Shown here in pieces: positions 35,378-43,976 of a stretch of 64,000 nucleotides of DNA (position 1 is its first letter; every line of letters starts with the position of its first letter). Under the pieces are notes generated by a model, which was given only the letters and a program-made list of their open reading frames with translations, was not told where the DNA came from and searched no databases. The stretch spans positions 40,728-104,727 of the forward strand of contig NZ_JAIVAT010000001.1 of assembly GCF_020172085.1 (NCBI RefSeq), given 5' to 3'. The stretch comes from Rossellomorea aquimaris. Its GTDB lineage: Bacteria > Bacillota > Bacilli > Bacillales > Bacillaceae_B. The position numbers were made by a program, and so were the translations under genes.

Positions 35378-37534
35378 GTGGCAGAAGTGTTAGTCATTAG
35401 CAGACAGTATGATGCATTTTTGGATACGTTCAATTCAATCACCATGATTCTCCCATATCATTATCATGAAGGGCATTCGAGTCACTTCACCCTGATCAAG
35501 GGGGACGAGAGGATTGCGCTTCATATTGAAGAGAAGATCCCCTTGAATGATGCCATGAAATATGTGACGACTATTCAAAGTGAGAAAATCATTTTAGGAA
35601 AATGCTATGAAATAGTTGATGAACATGATACAAGGACAGACCTTCAGATCGGGGCTGTGATACGGACAGAAGAGTTTGATCAACGGTACTATTACGATGG
35701 ACATGACCTGGGCGTTACATACCAGGATGGGTGCACTGTTTTTAAGGTATGGTCACCGACGGCGACGGAGGTTAGATTAAAGCTTAAGTCCCCTGACGAT
35801 GAAGAAATTCAGTATCCGTTTGAAAGAATGGAAAACGGTGTTTGGGAATGTCGGGTAAATACCGATGTGGAAGGATATTTTTATAGTATCCTCCCGTGTA
35901 TCAATCTGATATGGGATGAGCTGATTGATCCATATGCAAAAGCGGTCTCATTGAATAGTGAATGGGGCGTCGTCATCAACCTGGATAATGCGCATGAAAA
36001 GAACAAGCCACTCCCCGCATTAACCTCTCCGACGGATGCTGTGATCTATGAATTGAATATCAGGGATTTTTCTGCCCAACAGGAAAGTGGTATGAAGTTC
36101 AGGGGCAAGTACTGCGCCTTTACGGAAAAGGGAACGACCACGCCGAATGGATTCTCAAGCGGAATTCAGTACTTGAAGGAACTGGGGGTCACCCATGTTG
36201 AGCTGCTTCCTGTCAATGACTTCGATGGTGTGACGGATAACCCCTCAGACACTAGTTATAATTGGGGATACAACCCGTTATTCTTCAATGCACCTGAAGG
36301 AAGTTACAGCTTAAAACCTGAAGACCCAAATGAACGGATCAGGGAATTAAAGACCGTGATTCAATGTCTTCACGATGAAAATATCAGAGTCATTCAGGAT
36401 GTGGTTTACAACCACGTATTCATAAGAGAGGATTCATCTTTTGAGAAGCTTGTGCCCGGCTATTTTTTCCGTCACGATGAAAATGGCTTACCGTCTAACG
36501 GGACGGGGGTAGGGAATGACTTTGCCTCTGAACGCCTTATGGCAAGGAAGTTTATCGTAGATTCGATTTTATATTGGATGAATGAATACGGTGTGGACGG
36601 CTTTCGATTTGATTTGATGGGAATCCTGGACGTCAAGACTATGACCGCAATCCGTGAAGAAGTGGATAAAGTGTTACCGGGTGCGGTATTGATTGGAGAA
36701 GGGTGGGATTTGAATACGCCGCTGCCTCCACATCAAAAAGCCAATCTGCGCAATGCCCATCAGCTTCAAGGGATCGGTCAATTTAATGATTGGTTTAGGG
36801 ACACCATCAAAGGAAGTACATTTAATCTATATGATAAAGGATTCGCACTGGGTCACGGGCATCTGGAACAGAAGGTGGAGCTCGTCCTTACGGGAAGCGT
36901 CGGAATGAGCAGTGGGGAACGGGGACTCTTTAAGGAGCCTGTTCAATCTGTCAACTATGTGGAGTCCCATGATAACCATACTCTGTGGGATAAAATGAAG
37001 GCATGTTTAAATGAAGACGAAGAAATCCTAAAAGCTCGGCACTCATTAGCGACCACGATGGTGCTGTTATCTCAAGGGATCCCGTTTCTTCATGCAGGGC
37101 AGGAATTTTTTAGAACGAAAAAGGGGATCGAGAACAGCTATAATTCCCCGGTAGAAATCAATCAGTTAGACTGGATCCGAAGAGAAAAATTCGATAACGT
37201 GGTCCAATATGTCAAAGCCTTAATCCAGATCAGAAAAAGTCACGGGGCCTTCCGCTTCCAGAAGAGTGAGTTGATCCGGGAGCATGTAAAGGTGTCTCAC
37301 AGCCAGGCAAACCTGATCGATGTATTGTATCAAAATGTTCATCCATACGGCCCGTGGGATGAAATTCTCATGGTCTTTCATTCGGATACAAAGGCATGTG
37401 AGTATACCCTGCCGGAAGGAAATGACTGGATTTGCCTATCGGATGGCAATCGGGCGAGCGTCAGCGGTCTGTATGATTTAAATGAAGCTTCCATCACCCT
37501 TGAACCGGTCTCTTCCTATGTGTTTGTAAGATAA
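35378..37534 (+). CDS. amyX: Type I pullulanase
   Basis: A 718-residue cytoplasmic GH13_14 debranching enzyme that cuts alpha-1,6 bonds in pullulan, glycogen or limit dextrins. An N-terminal module (to about 110) and a CBM48 domain (YHDLGVTYQDGCTVFKVWSPTATEVRL-like region) precede the barrel. Visible motifs: YNWGYNP (pullulanase region), DVVYNHVF (region I), DGFRFDLMG (nucleophile Asp, about residue 412), GEGWD (acid/base Glu) and VESHDNHTLWD (region IV). No signal peptide. GTG at 35378 gives this length, with a weak site; GTG at 35387 is possible. Confidence 0.93.
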   Translation: MAEVLVISRQYDAFLDTFNSITMILPYHYHEGHSSHFTLIKGDERIALHIEEKIPLNDAMKYVTTIQSEKIILGKCYEIVDEHDTRTDLQIGAVIRTEEFDQRYYYDGHDLGVTYQDGCTVFKVWSPTATEVRLKLKSPDDEEIQYPFERMENGVWECRVNTDVEGYFYSILPCINLIWDELIDPYAKAVSLNSEWGVVINLDNAHEKNKPLPALTSPTDAVIYELNIRDFSAQQESGMKFRGKYCAFTEKGTTTPNGFSSGIQYLKELGVTHVELLPVNDFDGVTDNPSDTSYNWGYNPLFFNAPEGSYSLKPEDPNERIRELKTVIQCLHDENIRVIQDVVYNHVFIREDSSFEKLVPGYFFRHDENGLPSNGTGVGNDFASERLMARKFIVDSILYWMNEYGVDGFRFDLMGILDVKTMTAIREEVDKVLPGAVLIGEGWDLNTPLPPHQKANLRNAHQLQGIGQFNDWFRDTIKGSTFNLYDKGFALGHGHLEQKVELVLTGSVGMSSGERGLFKEPVQSVNYVESHDNHTLWDKMKACLNEDEEILKARHSLATTMVLLSQGIPFLHAGQEFFRTKKGIENSYNSPVEINQLDWIRREKFDNVVQYVKALIQIRKSHGAFRFQKSELIREHVKVSHSQANLIDVLYQNVHPYGPWDEILMVFHSDTKACEYTLPEGNDWICLSDGNRASVSGLYDLNEASITLEPVSSYVFVR

Positions 37535-37550
37535 CAGTTCATTCCAGTGC

Positions 37551-37579
37551 TTGACGAAAACGCAAGATGACGATAAAAT
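37551..37579 (+). promoter_or_regulatory. Promoter-like sequence abutting a hairpin after amyX
   Basis: TTGACG, 17 bases, TAAAAT is close to the sigma-A consensus. Its predicted start point (about 37586) falls at the base of the terminator hairpin at 37587, so it could produce only a tiny transcript unless the hairpin is bypassed into ytmP. Confidence 0.5.
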
Positions 37580-37586
37580 CGTAACA

Positions 37587-37626
37587 GATGGCTATTGATT
37601 TGTATTGCCCAATAGCTGTCTTTTTT
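37587..37626 (+). terminator. Intrinsic terminator after amyX
   Basis: AGATGGCTATTG and CAATAGCTGTCT pair with one mismatch around a long loop, followed by TTTTTT. Confidence 0.75.
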
Positions 37627-37709
37627 ATTTTATATGACTCTTAAAATTTAGTGAAATGTAATGATACACATATACAAACATGACAAAGGACCAATAGAAG
37701 GTGAATATA

Positions 37710-38483
37710 TTGGAACACTTATTTGACCAAGATTGGGAAATCGTCCCCGCAGGCGGTGCAACCGGAGAAGCGTTCTTTGCTCAGTATCAGGAGCAGAGGT
37801 TATTTCTGAAGCGCAATTCTTCCCCTTTTGTAGCTGTATTATCCGCAGAAGGTATTGTACCCAAGCTTGTTTGGACAAAGCGAATGGAAAACGGGGACGT
37901 CATCACAGCACAACACTGGTTAAATGGGAGAGAATTAAAGCCCGAAGAGATGAAGGATGAACGGGTGGCGAGGCTGTTGAACAAGATCCACTCCTCGAAA
38001 CCTCTTTCCACGATGCTGGAACGGTTGGGGAAAGAACCGTTCCAACCGGAGCATATGCTGACGGAAGTGGAGACAGGACTCGAGTTCGATCTTCTTTCAT
38101 TGCCTGTCATCAGAGAGGCGCTTTTGTTTCTTCAGAAGGAGCTTATGGAAGTTCAACAAGAAGAATATGTAGTCTGTCACGGGGACGTCAACCATAACAA
38201 CTGGCTGCTGTCTGATTACAACCAGTTGTATTTGATCGACTGGGATGGAGCGATGATCGCAGATCCTGCCTTTGATGTAGGGTTATTGTTATACTGGTAT
38301 ATCCCCGAGGATCAATGGGAAAGCTGGTTGACTCAATACGGAGTCGAGCTGACCGATAACCTGAAGCTACGGATGAAATGGTACGTCGTGGCACAAACAA
38401 TTTTATCCATCCAGTGGCATAAAGGGAAAGCCCGTTTCCACGAGATGAACCATTGGATTCAATACTTGCACAAGGTAATCTGA
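37710..38483 (+). CDS. ytmP: Phosphotransferase family protein YtmP
   Basis: A 257-residue protein of the aminoglycoside/choline kinase fold. The catalytic Brenner motif is CHGDVNHNNWL (about residues 152-162) and LIDWDGA (about 172-178) supplies the metal Asp; the nucleotide site is GGATGEAFFA near the N-terminus. The long stretch KLVWTKRMENGDVITAQHWL closely resembles B. subtilis YtmP. Small-molecule substrate unknown. TTG at 37710 is well placed after AGAAGGTG; GTG at 37701 is in frame but overlaps it. Its stop is one base from the stop of convergent ytzH. Confidence 0.9.
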   Translation: MEHLFDQDWEIVPAGGATGEAFFAQYQEQRLFLKRNSSPFVAVLSAEGIVPKLVWTKRMENGDVITAQHWLNGRELKPEEMKDERVARLLNKIHSSKPLSTMLERLGKEPFQPEHMLTEVETGLEFDLLSLPVIREALLFLQKELMEVQQEEYVVCHGDVNHNNWLLSDYNQLYLIDWDGAMIADPAFDVGLLLYWYIPEDQWESWLTQYGVELTDNLKLRMKWYVVAQTILSIQWHKGKARFHEMNHWIQYLHKVI

Positions 38484-38484
38484 A

Positions 38485-38763
38485 TCAAGAGTAGCTGTTC
38501 ATATCGTTGACCCATTGGGACAGATTATCTTTATTCGTCGTAATATGGTTCGTCAAGTCAGGCGATGAAATCCCGCTTTGACTGTACTGGTAGATTTCCT
38601 GTAAAACGGGTTTGACGTTTTCGTGGATATCGACATTGACCATCAACGACTTCACTAAGCGCTCAACCTGCTCACATTCAGAAACCGAACCACAGCAATC
38701 CGTCGAATGATTGCTTAATATATCAGATAATAACTGCATTTGATTCTGTGAATTTAAAGGCAT
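38485..38763 (-). CDS. ytzH: YtzH-like protein, 92 aa
   Basis: A 92-residue helical protein of the Bacillus YtzH family, starting PLNSQNQMQLLSDILSNHSTD and containing the CCGSVSECEQVERLVKSL segment with three cysteines. Function unknown. ATG at 38763 follows AAGGG by eight bases; a longer frame upstream is less likely. It lies on the opposite strand between ytmP and trmB, as in B. subtilis, with one base between its stop and that of ytmP, leaving no room for a terminator. Confidence 0.87.
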   Translation of the reverse strand: MPLNSQNQMQLLSDILSNHSTDCCGSVSECEQVERLVKSLMVNVDIHENVKPVLQEIYQYSQSGISSPDLTNHITTNKDNLSQWVNDMNSYS

Positions 38764-38839
38764 GGAGTACACCCTTTCATTTTCAATTAATTTAATGGAA
38801 CCAAGTACTTTCAAACAGCCCGATCAAGATCAGAACCGA

Positions 38840-38876
38840 AAAAAGGAATTCACTACTAGTGTGTGAATTCCTTTTT
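38840..38876. terminator. Hairpin terminator between ytzH and trmB
   Basis: AAAAGGAATTCAC and GTGAATTCCTTTT form a 13-bp perfect stem with A/T runs on both sides. On the plus strand it is the first terminator after ytmP; it lies upstream of the ytzH start, so it would end plus-strand RNA that has crossed ytzH in antisense. A single copy of GGGACGGACC follows at 38897-38906. Confidence 0.78.
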
Positions 38877-38993
38877 CAATTATGCGCCCTTTTTGAGGGA
38901 CGGACCTCAAGAGGCGCTGTCGTTTAATTGGCTCTTGCATAGGACCGAGAGTCATGGTATGTTTTTTTCGATAATAAAAAATGAGGTGTCTAC

Positions 38994-39638
38994 ATGCGTT
39001 TACGTCATAAACCATGGGCTTCTGAGAAAATCAGTGATCATCCACAGTACGTTGTGGCAGAACCCCAGGAGAAAAAAGGTCAATGGAATAAAGAGTTTGG
39101 CAACGATCACCCCCTTCATATCGAAGTTGGGACAGGAAAAGGTCAATTCGTCACGGAAATGGCAAGAGCCAACCCGGACGTTAATTATATTGGAATCGAG
39201 CTTTATGAAAGTGTCATCGTCACAGCACTTGATCGCCTGATCGAAGCTGAACTTCCGAACGTGAAGCTATTGAACGTTGATGCAAGAAATCTGACAGAGT
39301 ACTTCGAATCAGGAGAAGTGGACAGAGTATATTTGAACTTCTCTGATCCATGGCCGAAAAACCGCCATGAAAAGCGCCGCCTGACCTACAAGGACTTCTT
39401 GTCCATGTATGAAGAGATTTTGATCAAAAACGGGGAAATCCATTTTAAGACAGATAATCAAGGGTTATTCGAGTACTCATTAAAGAGCTTCTCATGGTAC
39501 GGCTTGCACTTGAACTTCTTAAGCCTAGATCTGCATAACACCGACTTCGAAGGCAATATCATGACCGAATATGAAGAAAAATTCTCAGCCAAAGGGCAGA
39601 GAATCTACAGAGTCGAAGCACAATATCAAAGTGAATAA
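38994..39638 (+). CDS. trmB: tRNA (guanine-N7)-methyltransferase TrmB
   Basis: A 214-residue SAM-dependent enzyme that makes m7G46 in tRNA. Motif I is [14 protein letters not shown] (about residues 43-56), motif [14 protein letters not shown], and [18 protein letters not shown] (about 117-134) is the strongly conserved catalytic signature. Opening [12 protein letters not shown] is typical. ATG follows GAGGTG. Separate from ytmP by the opposing ytzH gene. Own terminator. Confidence 0.96.
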   Translation: MRLRHKPWASEKISDHPQYVVAEPQEKKGQWNKEFGNDHPLHIEVGTGKGQFVTEMARANPDVNYIGIELYESVIVTALDRLIEAELPNVKLLNVDARNLTEYFESGEVDRVYLNFSDPWPKNRHEKRRLTYKDFLSMYEEILIKNGEIHFKTDNQGLFEYSLKSFSWYGLHLNFLSLDLHNTDFEGNIMTEYEEKFSAKGQRIYRVEAQYQSE

Positions 39639-39649
39639 TTGATGGACCC

Positions 39650-39679
39650 GCAGCCCTGATGTATTTGGGGCTGTTTTTA
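39650..39679 (+). terminator. Intrinsic terminator after trmB
   Basis: CAGCCC and GGGGCTG pair across a ten-base loop, then TTTTTATTTATTT. Confidence 0.75.
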
Positions 39680-39822
39680 TTTATTTGAAATTGCCGATGT
39701 GATGTCATGAGAGGAAATGCTTCATTTTTAGTTAACGTCATGTAAAGCCTATTCAGAACAGTTCATTTTCTGGATTTCGGAACGCCCCTTTTTAGGACAC
39801 ATTTATAACTTAAGCTTAGTCA

Positions 39823-39947
39823 GTTGATTGGAGTGGAAGGTGCTCGACTCCTGCGGGATAGCTGGACAGGTGAGACCCCACAGGGCGAAGCCGGAGTAGG
39901 CTCACCGCCAGCCCCGCGGAAAGCGAGCACCTGGAGCGGCAATCAAC
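39823..39947. repeat. Inverted-repeat element, 125-bp copy
   Basis: Bounded by GTTGATT and AATCAAC, with AGGTGCTCG near the left end pairing with CGAGCACCT near the right end and a GC-rich middle (GGGATAGCTGGACAGGTGAG, GCTCACCGCCAGCCCCGCGG). It resembles a widespread Bacillus intergenic element. It is preceded by CTTAGTCA, also seen (CTTAGACA) at the 73-bp copy. It lies in the 420-base gap between trmB and ytnP; no frame is supported there. Confidence 0.82.
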
Positions 39948-40059
39948 CACCACTCGCTCCGCCATATCAAAACAGCCTTTATTATGGAGAAGACCTCTGC
40001 CTACAAGTTATCCATCTATTCTGATAAAATGAAGAGGTATGAACAAAGGAGGAATCAGG

Positions 40060-40902
40060 ATGGAAACGTTAAACGTTGGAGATCTAACGATACACTGGCT
40101 GAATGGGGGTGTGACCCATATGGATGGGGGAGCTATGTTTGGAGTGGTTCCAAAACCCCTTTGGTCCAAAAAATATGCTGTGAACGAACTGAATCAGATT
40201 GAATTACGTACCGATCCCCTGTTCTTTCAGTGGGAAGGGAAGAATGTGCTGATTGAGTCAGGCATCGGCAAAGGCAAACTGAATGACAAACAAAAACGCA
40301 ATTATGGTGTGCATGAAGAATCGGAAATTGAAGCGTCTCTTGCTACTCTGGGCCTTTCGCCAAACGATATTGATGTGATTTTGATGACCCATATGCACTT
40401 CGATCATGCATGCGGGTTAACAAAATATGAGGGGGATGAACTGGTTTCGGCCTTTCCGAATGCCACCATCTATACCTCTCAGGTGGAGTGGGATGAAATG
40501 AGGAATCCCAATGTGCGCTCCCGTAATACATACTGGAAGGAAAACTGGGAAAGCATTCAATCGCAAGTGACTACGTATGAAGAAGAGATGGAGGTCCTTC
40601 CGGGGATCAAGATGGTCCACACTGGCGGTCACAGTAACGGTCATTCCATCATCCTGCTAGAGAACAACGGAGAGAAGTTCATCCATATGGCGGACATCAT
40701 GCCGACTCATGCACATAAAAATCCCCTTTGGGTACTCGCTTATGATGACTATCCGATGACCTCCATCGGGGCAAAGGAAAAATGGATCACAGAAGCCATC
40801 GAAGGGGAGTATTGGTTCCTCTTCTATCATGATGCGGAGTATAGAGGGATCAAGTGGAATAGAGATGGGGAAATCGTGGATAAAGTAGGAAGGGAAAAAT
40901 AA
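40060..40902 (+). CDS. ytnP: Quorum-quenching lactonase YtnP (metallo-beta-lactamase fold)
   Basis: A 280-residue metallo-hydrolase. The zinc motif [10 protein letters not shown] (about residues 111-120), HTGGHSNGH (about 188-196) and [11 protein letters not shown] supply the ligands. YtnP of B. subtilis degrades acyl-homoserine lactones and inhibits streptomycin-signal pathways; the shared start [20 protein letters not shown] supports orthology. ATG at 40060 lies eight bases after AAAGGAGG; the earlier ATG at 40039 is before that site. Cytoplasmic, monocistronic, convergent with ytzB. Confidence 0.93.
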   Translation: METLNVGDLTIHWLNGGVTHMDGGAMFGVVPKPLWSKKYAVNELNQIELRTDPLFFQWEGKNVLIESGIGKGKLNDKQKRNYGVHEESEIEASLATLGLSPNDIDVILMTHMHFDHACGLTKYEGDELVSAFPNATIYTSQVEWDEMRNPNVRSRNTYWKENWESIQSQVTTYEEEMEVLPGIKMVHTGGHSNGHSIILLENNGEKFIHMADIMPTHAHKNPLWVLAYDDYPMTSIGAKEKWITEAIEGEYWFLFYHDAEYRGIKWNRDGEIVDKVGREK

Positions 40903-40903
40903 G

Positions 40904-40940
40904 AAAAGGATGGTCCCGTAGATCGGGATCATCCTTTTTA
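40904..40940. terminator. Bidirectional terminator between ytnP and ytzB
   Basis: AAAAGGATGgTCCCG and CGGGAtCATCCTTTT pair around a five-base loop, T-rich on both strands. Confidence 0.88.
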
Positions 40941-41255
40941 TTAAGCTAAAGGGTACACATCTACGACTGTTCCGGTATAAGCATCGGCAATGAATTCATA
41001 CTGCTCGAGCTCTCCGTCTTTTCGTCTTGAGATACCGCCTTTATATACTTTGGTATTCACGGAGTGCTTCTGATAGTCTTCAGGTTTCATCCCGATCCAT
41101 GATCCATCGATGTTGCCTTCTTTTTTGAACGAAAGTTTGACGTCTTTTAATACTTTTTCCGCAGAAACGAGGCGTGAGTCATCCAGCTTTTCTTTAAGTA
41201 AGTATCCACCCGCTGCTCCGATTCCGAGTCCTAATATGAAAGATTTCCAGTTCAT
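40941..41255 (-). CDS. ytzB: Small PepSY-type protein YtzB
   Basis: A 104-residue protein with a short N-terminal hydrophobic stretch (SFILGLGIGAAGGYLL, a likely membrane anchor) followed by a single PepSY-like domain ending in YEFIADAYTGTVVDVYPLA, the typical closing strand-turn-strand. PepSY domains are thought to restrain peptidases in the envelope, but no target is known. ATG follows GGAGGG. It corresponds in place and length to B. subtilis ytzB and is divergent from ytoP. Confidence 0.87.
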   Translation of the reverse strand: MNWKSFILGLGIGAAGGYLLKEKLDDSRLVSAEKVLKDVKLSFKKEGNIDGSWIGMKPEDYQKHSVNTKVYKGGISRRKDGELEQYEFIADAYTGTVVDVYPLA

Positions 41256-41484
41256 CTGTTATTCCCTCCACAGGCAATTTTTGCGTGAAAGCCGTCAGGA
41301 TCCGTTCATCCGGTCCTGAAAACTTTCCGGCACTGATCGATAATTTATCATCCATAGGTACATTCTATCAAAGAAAACATCAAAAAGAGAACTGCTTTTA
41401 TTCTCAATTGGTGGTAAGAGGTGCGAAAGTTCTGTAAAATAAGATTATACATAAAGTAGATTCTTTATAAAAGGGGCATTAGAC

Positions 41485-42558
41485 ATGAAACAAGATACGT
41501 TGGAATTATTTAAGACATTGACGGAATTGCCGGGGGCGCCCGGTAATGAACATGCCGTTCGTGCATTCATGAAAGAACAATTATCCCAATACTCGGATGA
41601 GATCGTACAGGATCGATTAGGCGGAGTATTCGGACTGAGAAAAGGCAGCGAACAGGATCCTGTTGTCATGGTTGCGGGGCACATGGACGAGGTAGGCTTC
41701 ATGGTTACATCGATTACGGATAATGGAATGATCCGATTCCAGACACTTGGAGGCTGGTGGAGCCAGGTGCTGCTCGCTCAGCGGGTTCAGATCATCACGG
41801 ATAACGGTCCGATAACAGGCGTGATCGGCAGTATCCCTCCTCACTTGCTAGGGGAAGAACAGCGAAGAAAACCGATGGATATGAAGAATATGCTCATCGA
41901 TATCGGTGCGGATGACCGGGAAAATGCACGTGAGATCGGAATTAAACCGGGTCAGCAGATTGTGCCGATCTGCCCGTTCACTCCGATGGCCAATGAGAAG
42001 AAGATCCTTGCCAAAGCATGGGATAACCGTTACGGATGCGGATTGTCCATTGAATTATTAAAAGAGCTTCAGGGAGTGACCCTTCCGAATACCCTTTATT
42101 CCGGTGCGACGGTCCAGGAGGAAGTGGGATTAAGAGGTGCCCAGACGGCCGCCAACATGATTAATCCAGATATATTCTTTGCTTTGGATGCAAGTCCTGC
42201 AAATGATATGTCAGGTGATAAGAATGAATTTGGTCAGCTTGGAAAAGGGGCTCTCCTTCGCATTCTCGATCGTTCGATGGTGACCCACAGGGGCATAAGG
42301 GAATTTGTGTTGGATACAGCGGAAACAAACGATATTCCTTATCAGTACTTCGTATCGCAAGGAGGAACGGATGCCGGAAGAGTTCACATGTCCAATGAGG
42401 GGGTTCCGAGTGCAGTAGTGGGGATTTGTTCGAGATACATCCATACTCATGCCTCCATGATACATGTGGATGATTATGCTGCTGCCAAAGAGCTGATCGT
42501 CAAACTGGTGAAACAATGTGACCGCTCGACCATCGAAACCATCAAATCGAATAGCTGA
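41485..42558 (+). CDS. ytoP: M42 family glutamyl-type aminopeptidase YtoP
   Basis: A 357-residue cobalt/zinc aminopeptidase. Metal ligands and catalytic residues are visible: [11 protein letters not shown] (about residues 64-74), WDNRYGCG (about 176-183), [10 protein letters not shown] (about 209-218; catalytic and metal Glu) and a C-terminal [13 protein letters not shown]42 enzymes form dodecameric shells and trim acidic or hydrophobic residues from peptides. ATG follows AAAAGGGG. Monocistronic with a terminator. Confidence 0.94.
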   Translation: MKQDTLELFKTLTELPGAPGNEHAVRAFMKEQLSQYSDEIVQDRLGGVFGLRKGSEQDPVVMVAGHMDEVGFMVTSITDNGMIRFQTLGGWWSQVLLAQRVQIITDNGPITGVIGSIPPHLLGEEQRRKPMDMKNMLIDIGADDRENAREIGIKPGQQIVPICPFTPMANEKKILAKAWDNRYGCGLSIELLKELQGVTLPNTLYSGATVQEEVGLRGAQTAANMINPDIFFALDASPANDMSGDKNEFGQLGKGALLRILDRSMVTHRGIREFVLDTAETNDIPYQYFVSQGGTDAGRVHMSNEGVPSAVVGICSRYIHTHASMIHVDDYAAAKELIVKLVKQCDRSTIETIKSNS

Positions 42559-42574
42559 CACATAAAAAATAGAG

Positions 42575-42613
42575 AAAGGCTGTCTCATTCCAGTTCTGAG
42601 ACAGCCTTTTTAT
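42575..42613 (+). terminator. Intrinsic terminator after ytoP
   Basis: AAAGGCTGTCTCA and TGAGACAGCCTTT form a 13-bp stem with a nine-base loop and a T tract. Confidence 0.9.
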
Positions 42614-42652
42614 AGACAGAAAAGGGGATCTCCCTGTAAGAAATGAGGGTGG

Positions 42653-43195
42653 ATGATGTTGAAAATAGCAATAGGAACAACGAACCCGGCAAAGGTACAA
42701 GCCGTTCAAAAGGCCTTTCAGGAACAATACGGTGACGTTCAATTCGATTGTCTCAAAACCGAGTCCTATGTAAGTGAACAGCCAAGGTCCGACCAGGAGA
42801 CGATTGAAGGTGCATTAAACCGTGCCAAAAATGTTCTAAAGGCCACGGATAGTGATGTGGGTATAGGACTTGAAGGAGGAGTAAGTGAATCCCTCTACGG
42901 GATGTTCGTCTGTAACTGGGGAGCACTTGTAGATCGGAATGGGACCGAAATCATCGGAGGCGGCGCCAGAATTTCCCTGCCGAAAGAAATCAGCTTGGAG
43001 CTTAAGGCAGGAAAAGAACTTGGTCCACTGATGGATGAGTATACCCAAAGAACGGGAATCAGAAAGAAAGAAGGGGCCATCGGTGTGTTTACCAATGGTC
43101 TCTTGACGAGAGAGAAAATGTTTCATCACGTGGTCGATCTTCTGATAGGCCAGTGGCAATATAAACAAAATAATCATAGGAACAGTCGTCCCTAA
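42653..43195 (+). CDS. DUF84 inosine/xanthosine triphosphatase-like protein
   Basis: A 180-residue protein of the YjjX/DUF84 family, which removes pyrophosphate or phosphate from non-canonical purine nucleotides. Landmarks are the start KIAIGTTNPAKVQAV (substrate loop), DQETIEGALNRAKN and VGIGLEGGV, the last a conserved metal/substrate segment. Three start codons crowd the ribosome-binding site: ATG at 42653, ATG at 42656 and TTG at 42659, the last being best spaced from GAGGG. The nucleotide preference is not readable. Single gene. Confidence 0.87.
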   Translation: MMLKIAIGTTNPAKVQAVQKAFQEQYGDVQFDCLKTESYVSEQPRSDQETIEGALNRAKNVLKATDSDVGIGLEGGVSESLYGMFVCNWGALVDRNGTEIIGGGARISLPKEISLELKAGKELGPLMDEYTQRTGIRKKEGAIGVFTNGLLTREKMFHHVVDLLIGQWQYKQNNHRNSRP

Positions 43196-43243
43196 GGGTA
43201 CTTGGCCCATACCAAATCAACCGCTCCTTCATAGGATGAAGTA

Positions 43244-43267
43244 TATCAGACTTTATATTATCTGATA
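43244..43267. promoter_or_regulatory. Inverted repeat upstream of the Cys/Arg repeat gene
   Basis: TATCAGA, ten AT-rich bases, TCTGATA, lying 27 bases before the start of the gene at 43294 and overlapping its probable promoter. It may be an operator or part of the leader. Confidence 0.5.
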
Positions 43268-43293
43268 AATTCTTTCGAAGGAGGTTAGAATTT

Positions 43294-43590
43294 ATGGGAT
43301 GCAATTATTGTAACGACCGAGTTGGCGGCCGTCGTGATGATCGCCGTGACGATCGTCGTGATCACCGATACTGTTGCGATTGGGATAAATTCCTGTTTGG
43401 TGACAGAAGAAGAGACAATGTCAGAGGGGCTGAAGACCGAAACAGAGGTTGCAGAGGCAGAAGAGATAACGTAATGGGTGCAGAAGACAACCGTAGACGA
43501 TGCGGCTGCAATAGAAGAGATAATGTCGCTGGAGCGGAAGATAACCGCAGAAGAAGACATCGAAACTGCTTCTGTCATTTATTCTGGTAA
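43294..43590 (+). CDS. Cys/Arg/Asp-rich tandem-repeat protein, 98 aa
   Basis: A low-complexity 98-residue protein with nine Cys and about 30% Arg plus many Asp/Asn. An N-terminal GRRDDRRDDRRDHR stretch is followed by three copies of RRDNVxGAEDxxR (about residues 39-51, 56-68 and 74-86) and an aromatic Cys/His C-terminus (CFCHLFW). ATG lies eight bases after AAGGAGG and a terminator follows, so it is a well-formed single gene. The composition resembles small spore-coat or crust proteins, but no family was recognised; sporulation is a guess. Confidence 0.75.
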   Translation: MGCNYCNDRVGGRRDDRRDDRRDHRYCCDWDKFLFGDRRRDNVRGAEDRNRGCRGRRDNVMGAEDNRRRCGCNRRDNVAGAEDNRRRRHRNCFCHLFW

Positions 43591-43597
43591 TTTGAGT

Positions 43598-43628
43598 AGA
43601 ACTCCGTTTAAGCGGGGTTCTTTTTTTT
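43598..43628 (+). terminator. Intrinsic terminator after the Cys/Arg repeat gene
   Basis: AGAACTCCG and CGGGGTTCT pair with one mismatch around a six-base loop, then seven T residues. Confidence 0.88.
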
Positions 43629-43851
43629 GGCTGTTTTTGCATAAATTGTTGTTACTAATAACAGTTTGTGATTTGCCACCGCTCTATAGGAAATTGTAAG
43701 GTGATAGGAGTTGTTTTGCTTGCTGACAGCAATAGACTTATTTTTCTCAACAACTTCACTCTCAGTTACAATCGAGTACTTCAGACTATAGAAATTGATT
43801 ATTAAATGTCAGTGAATTTTTTTGCTGGTATTAAAAAATTATACTTAGACA

Positions 43852-43924
43852 GTTGATTTCCACTCCAGGTGCTCAACTTTCACGCGTTTCCCGCGGAAAG
43901 CGAGCACCTGGAGTGGAAATCAAC
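43852..43924. repeat. Inverted-repeat element, 73-bp copy with perfect 23-bp arms
   Basis: Left arm from GTTGATTTCCACTCCAGG to CTC and its exact complement on the right, 23 bp each, around a 27-base centre containing CCCGCGGAAAGC. It is the 39823 element with its GC-rich middle deleted. It lies in the 426-base gap before dtpT. The rest of that gap, 43629-43851, is AT-rich with no supported gene; a 29-codon TTG frame near 43718 was not accepted. Confidence 0.85.
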
Positions 43925-43976
43925 CATTACTTGCTACATGAAGAATAATGTATACGGATAACCAATTATATTAAAT

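Noticed and set aside
39823..39947. Insertion sequence
   Set aside because: Only 125 bp, no transposase frame and no clear target duplication; treated as a non-autonomous or structural repeat.
43718..43810. Short TTG-start frame (about 29 codons) after a GGAG site in the gap before the peptide transporter
   Set aside because: AT-rich sequence gives such frames by chance, the start codon is weak and no terminator or neighbour supports it.
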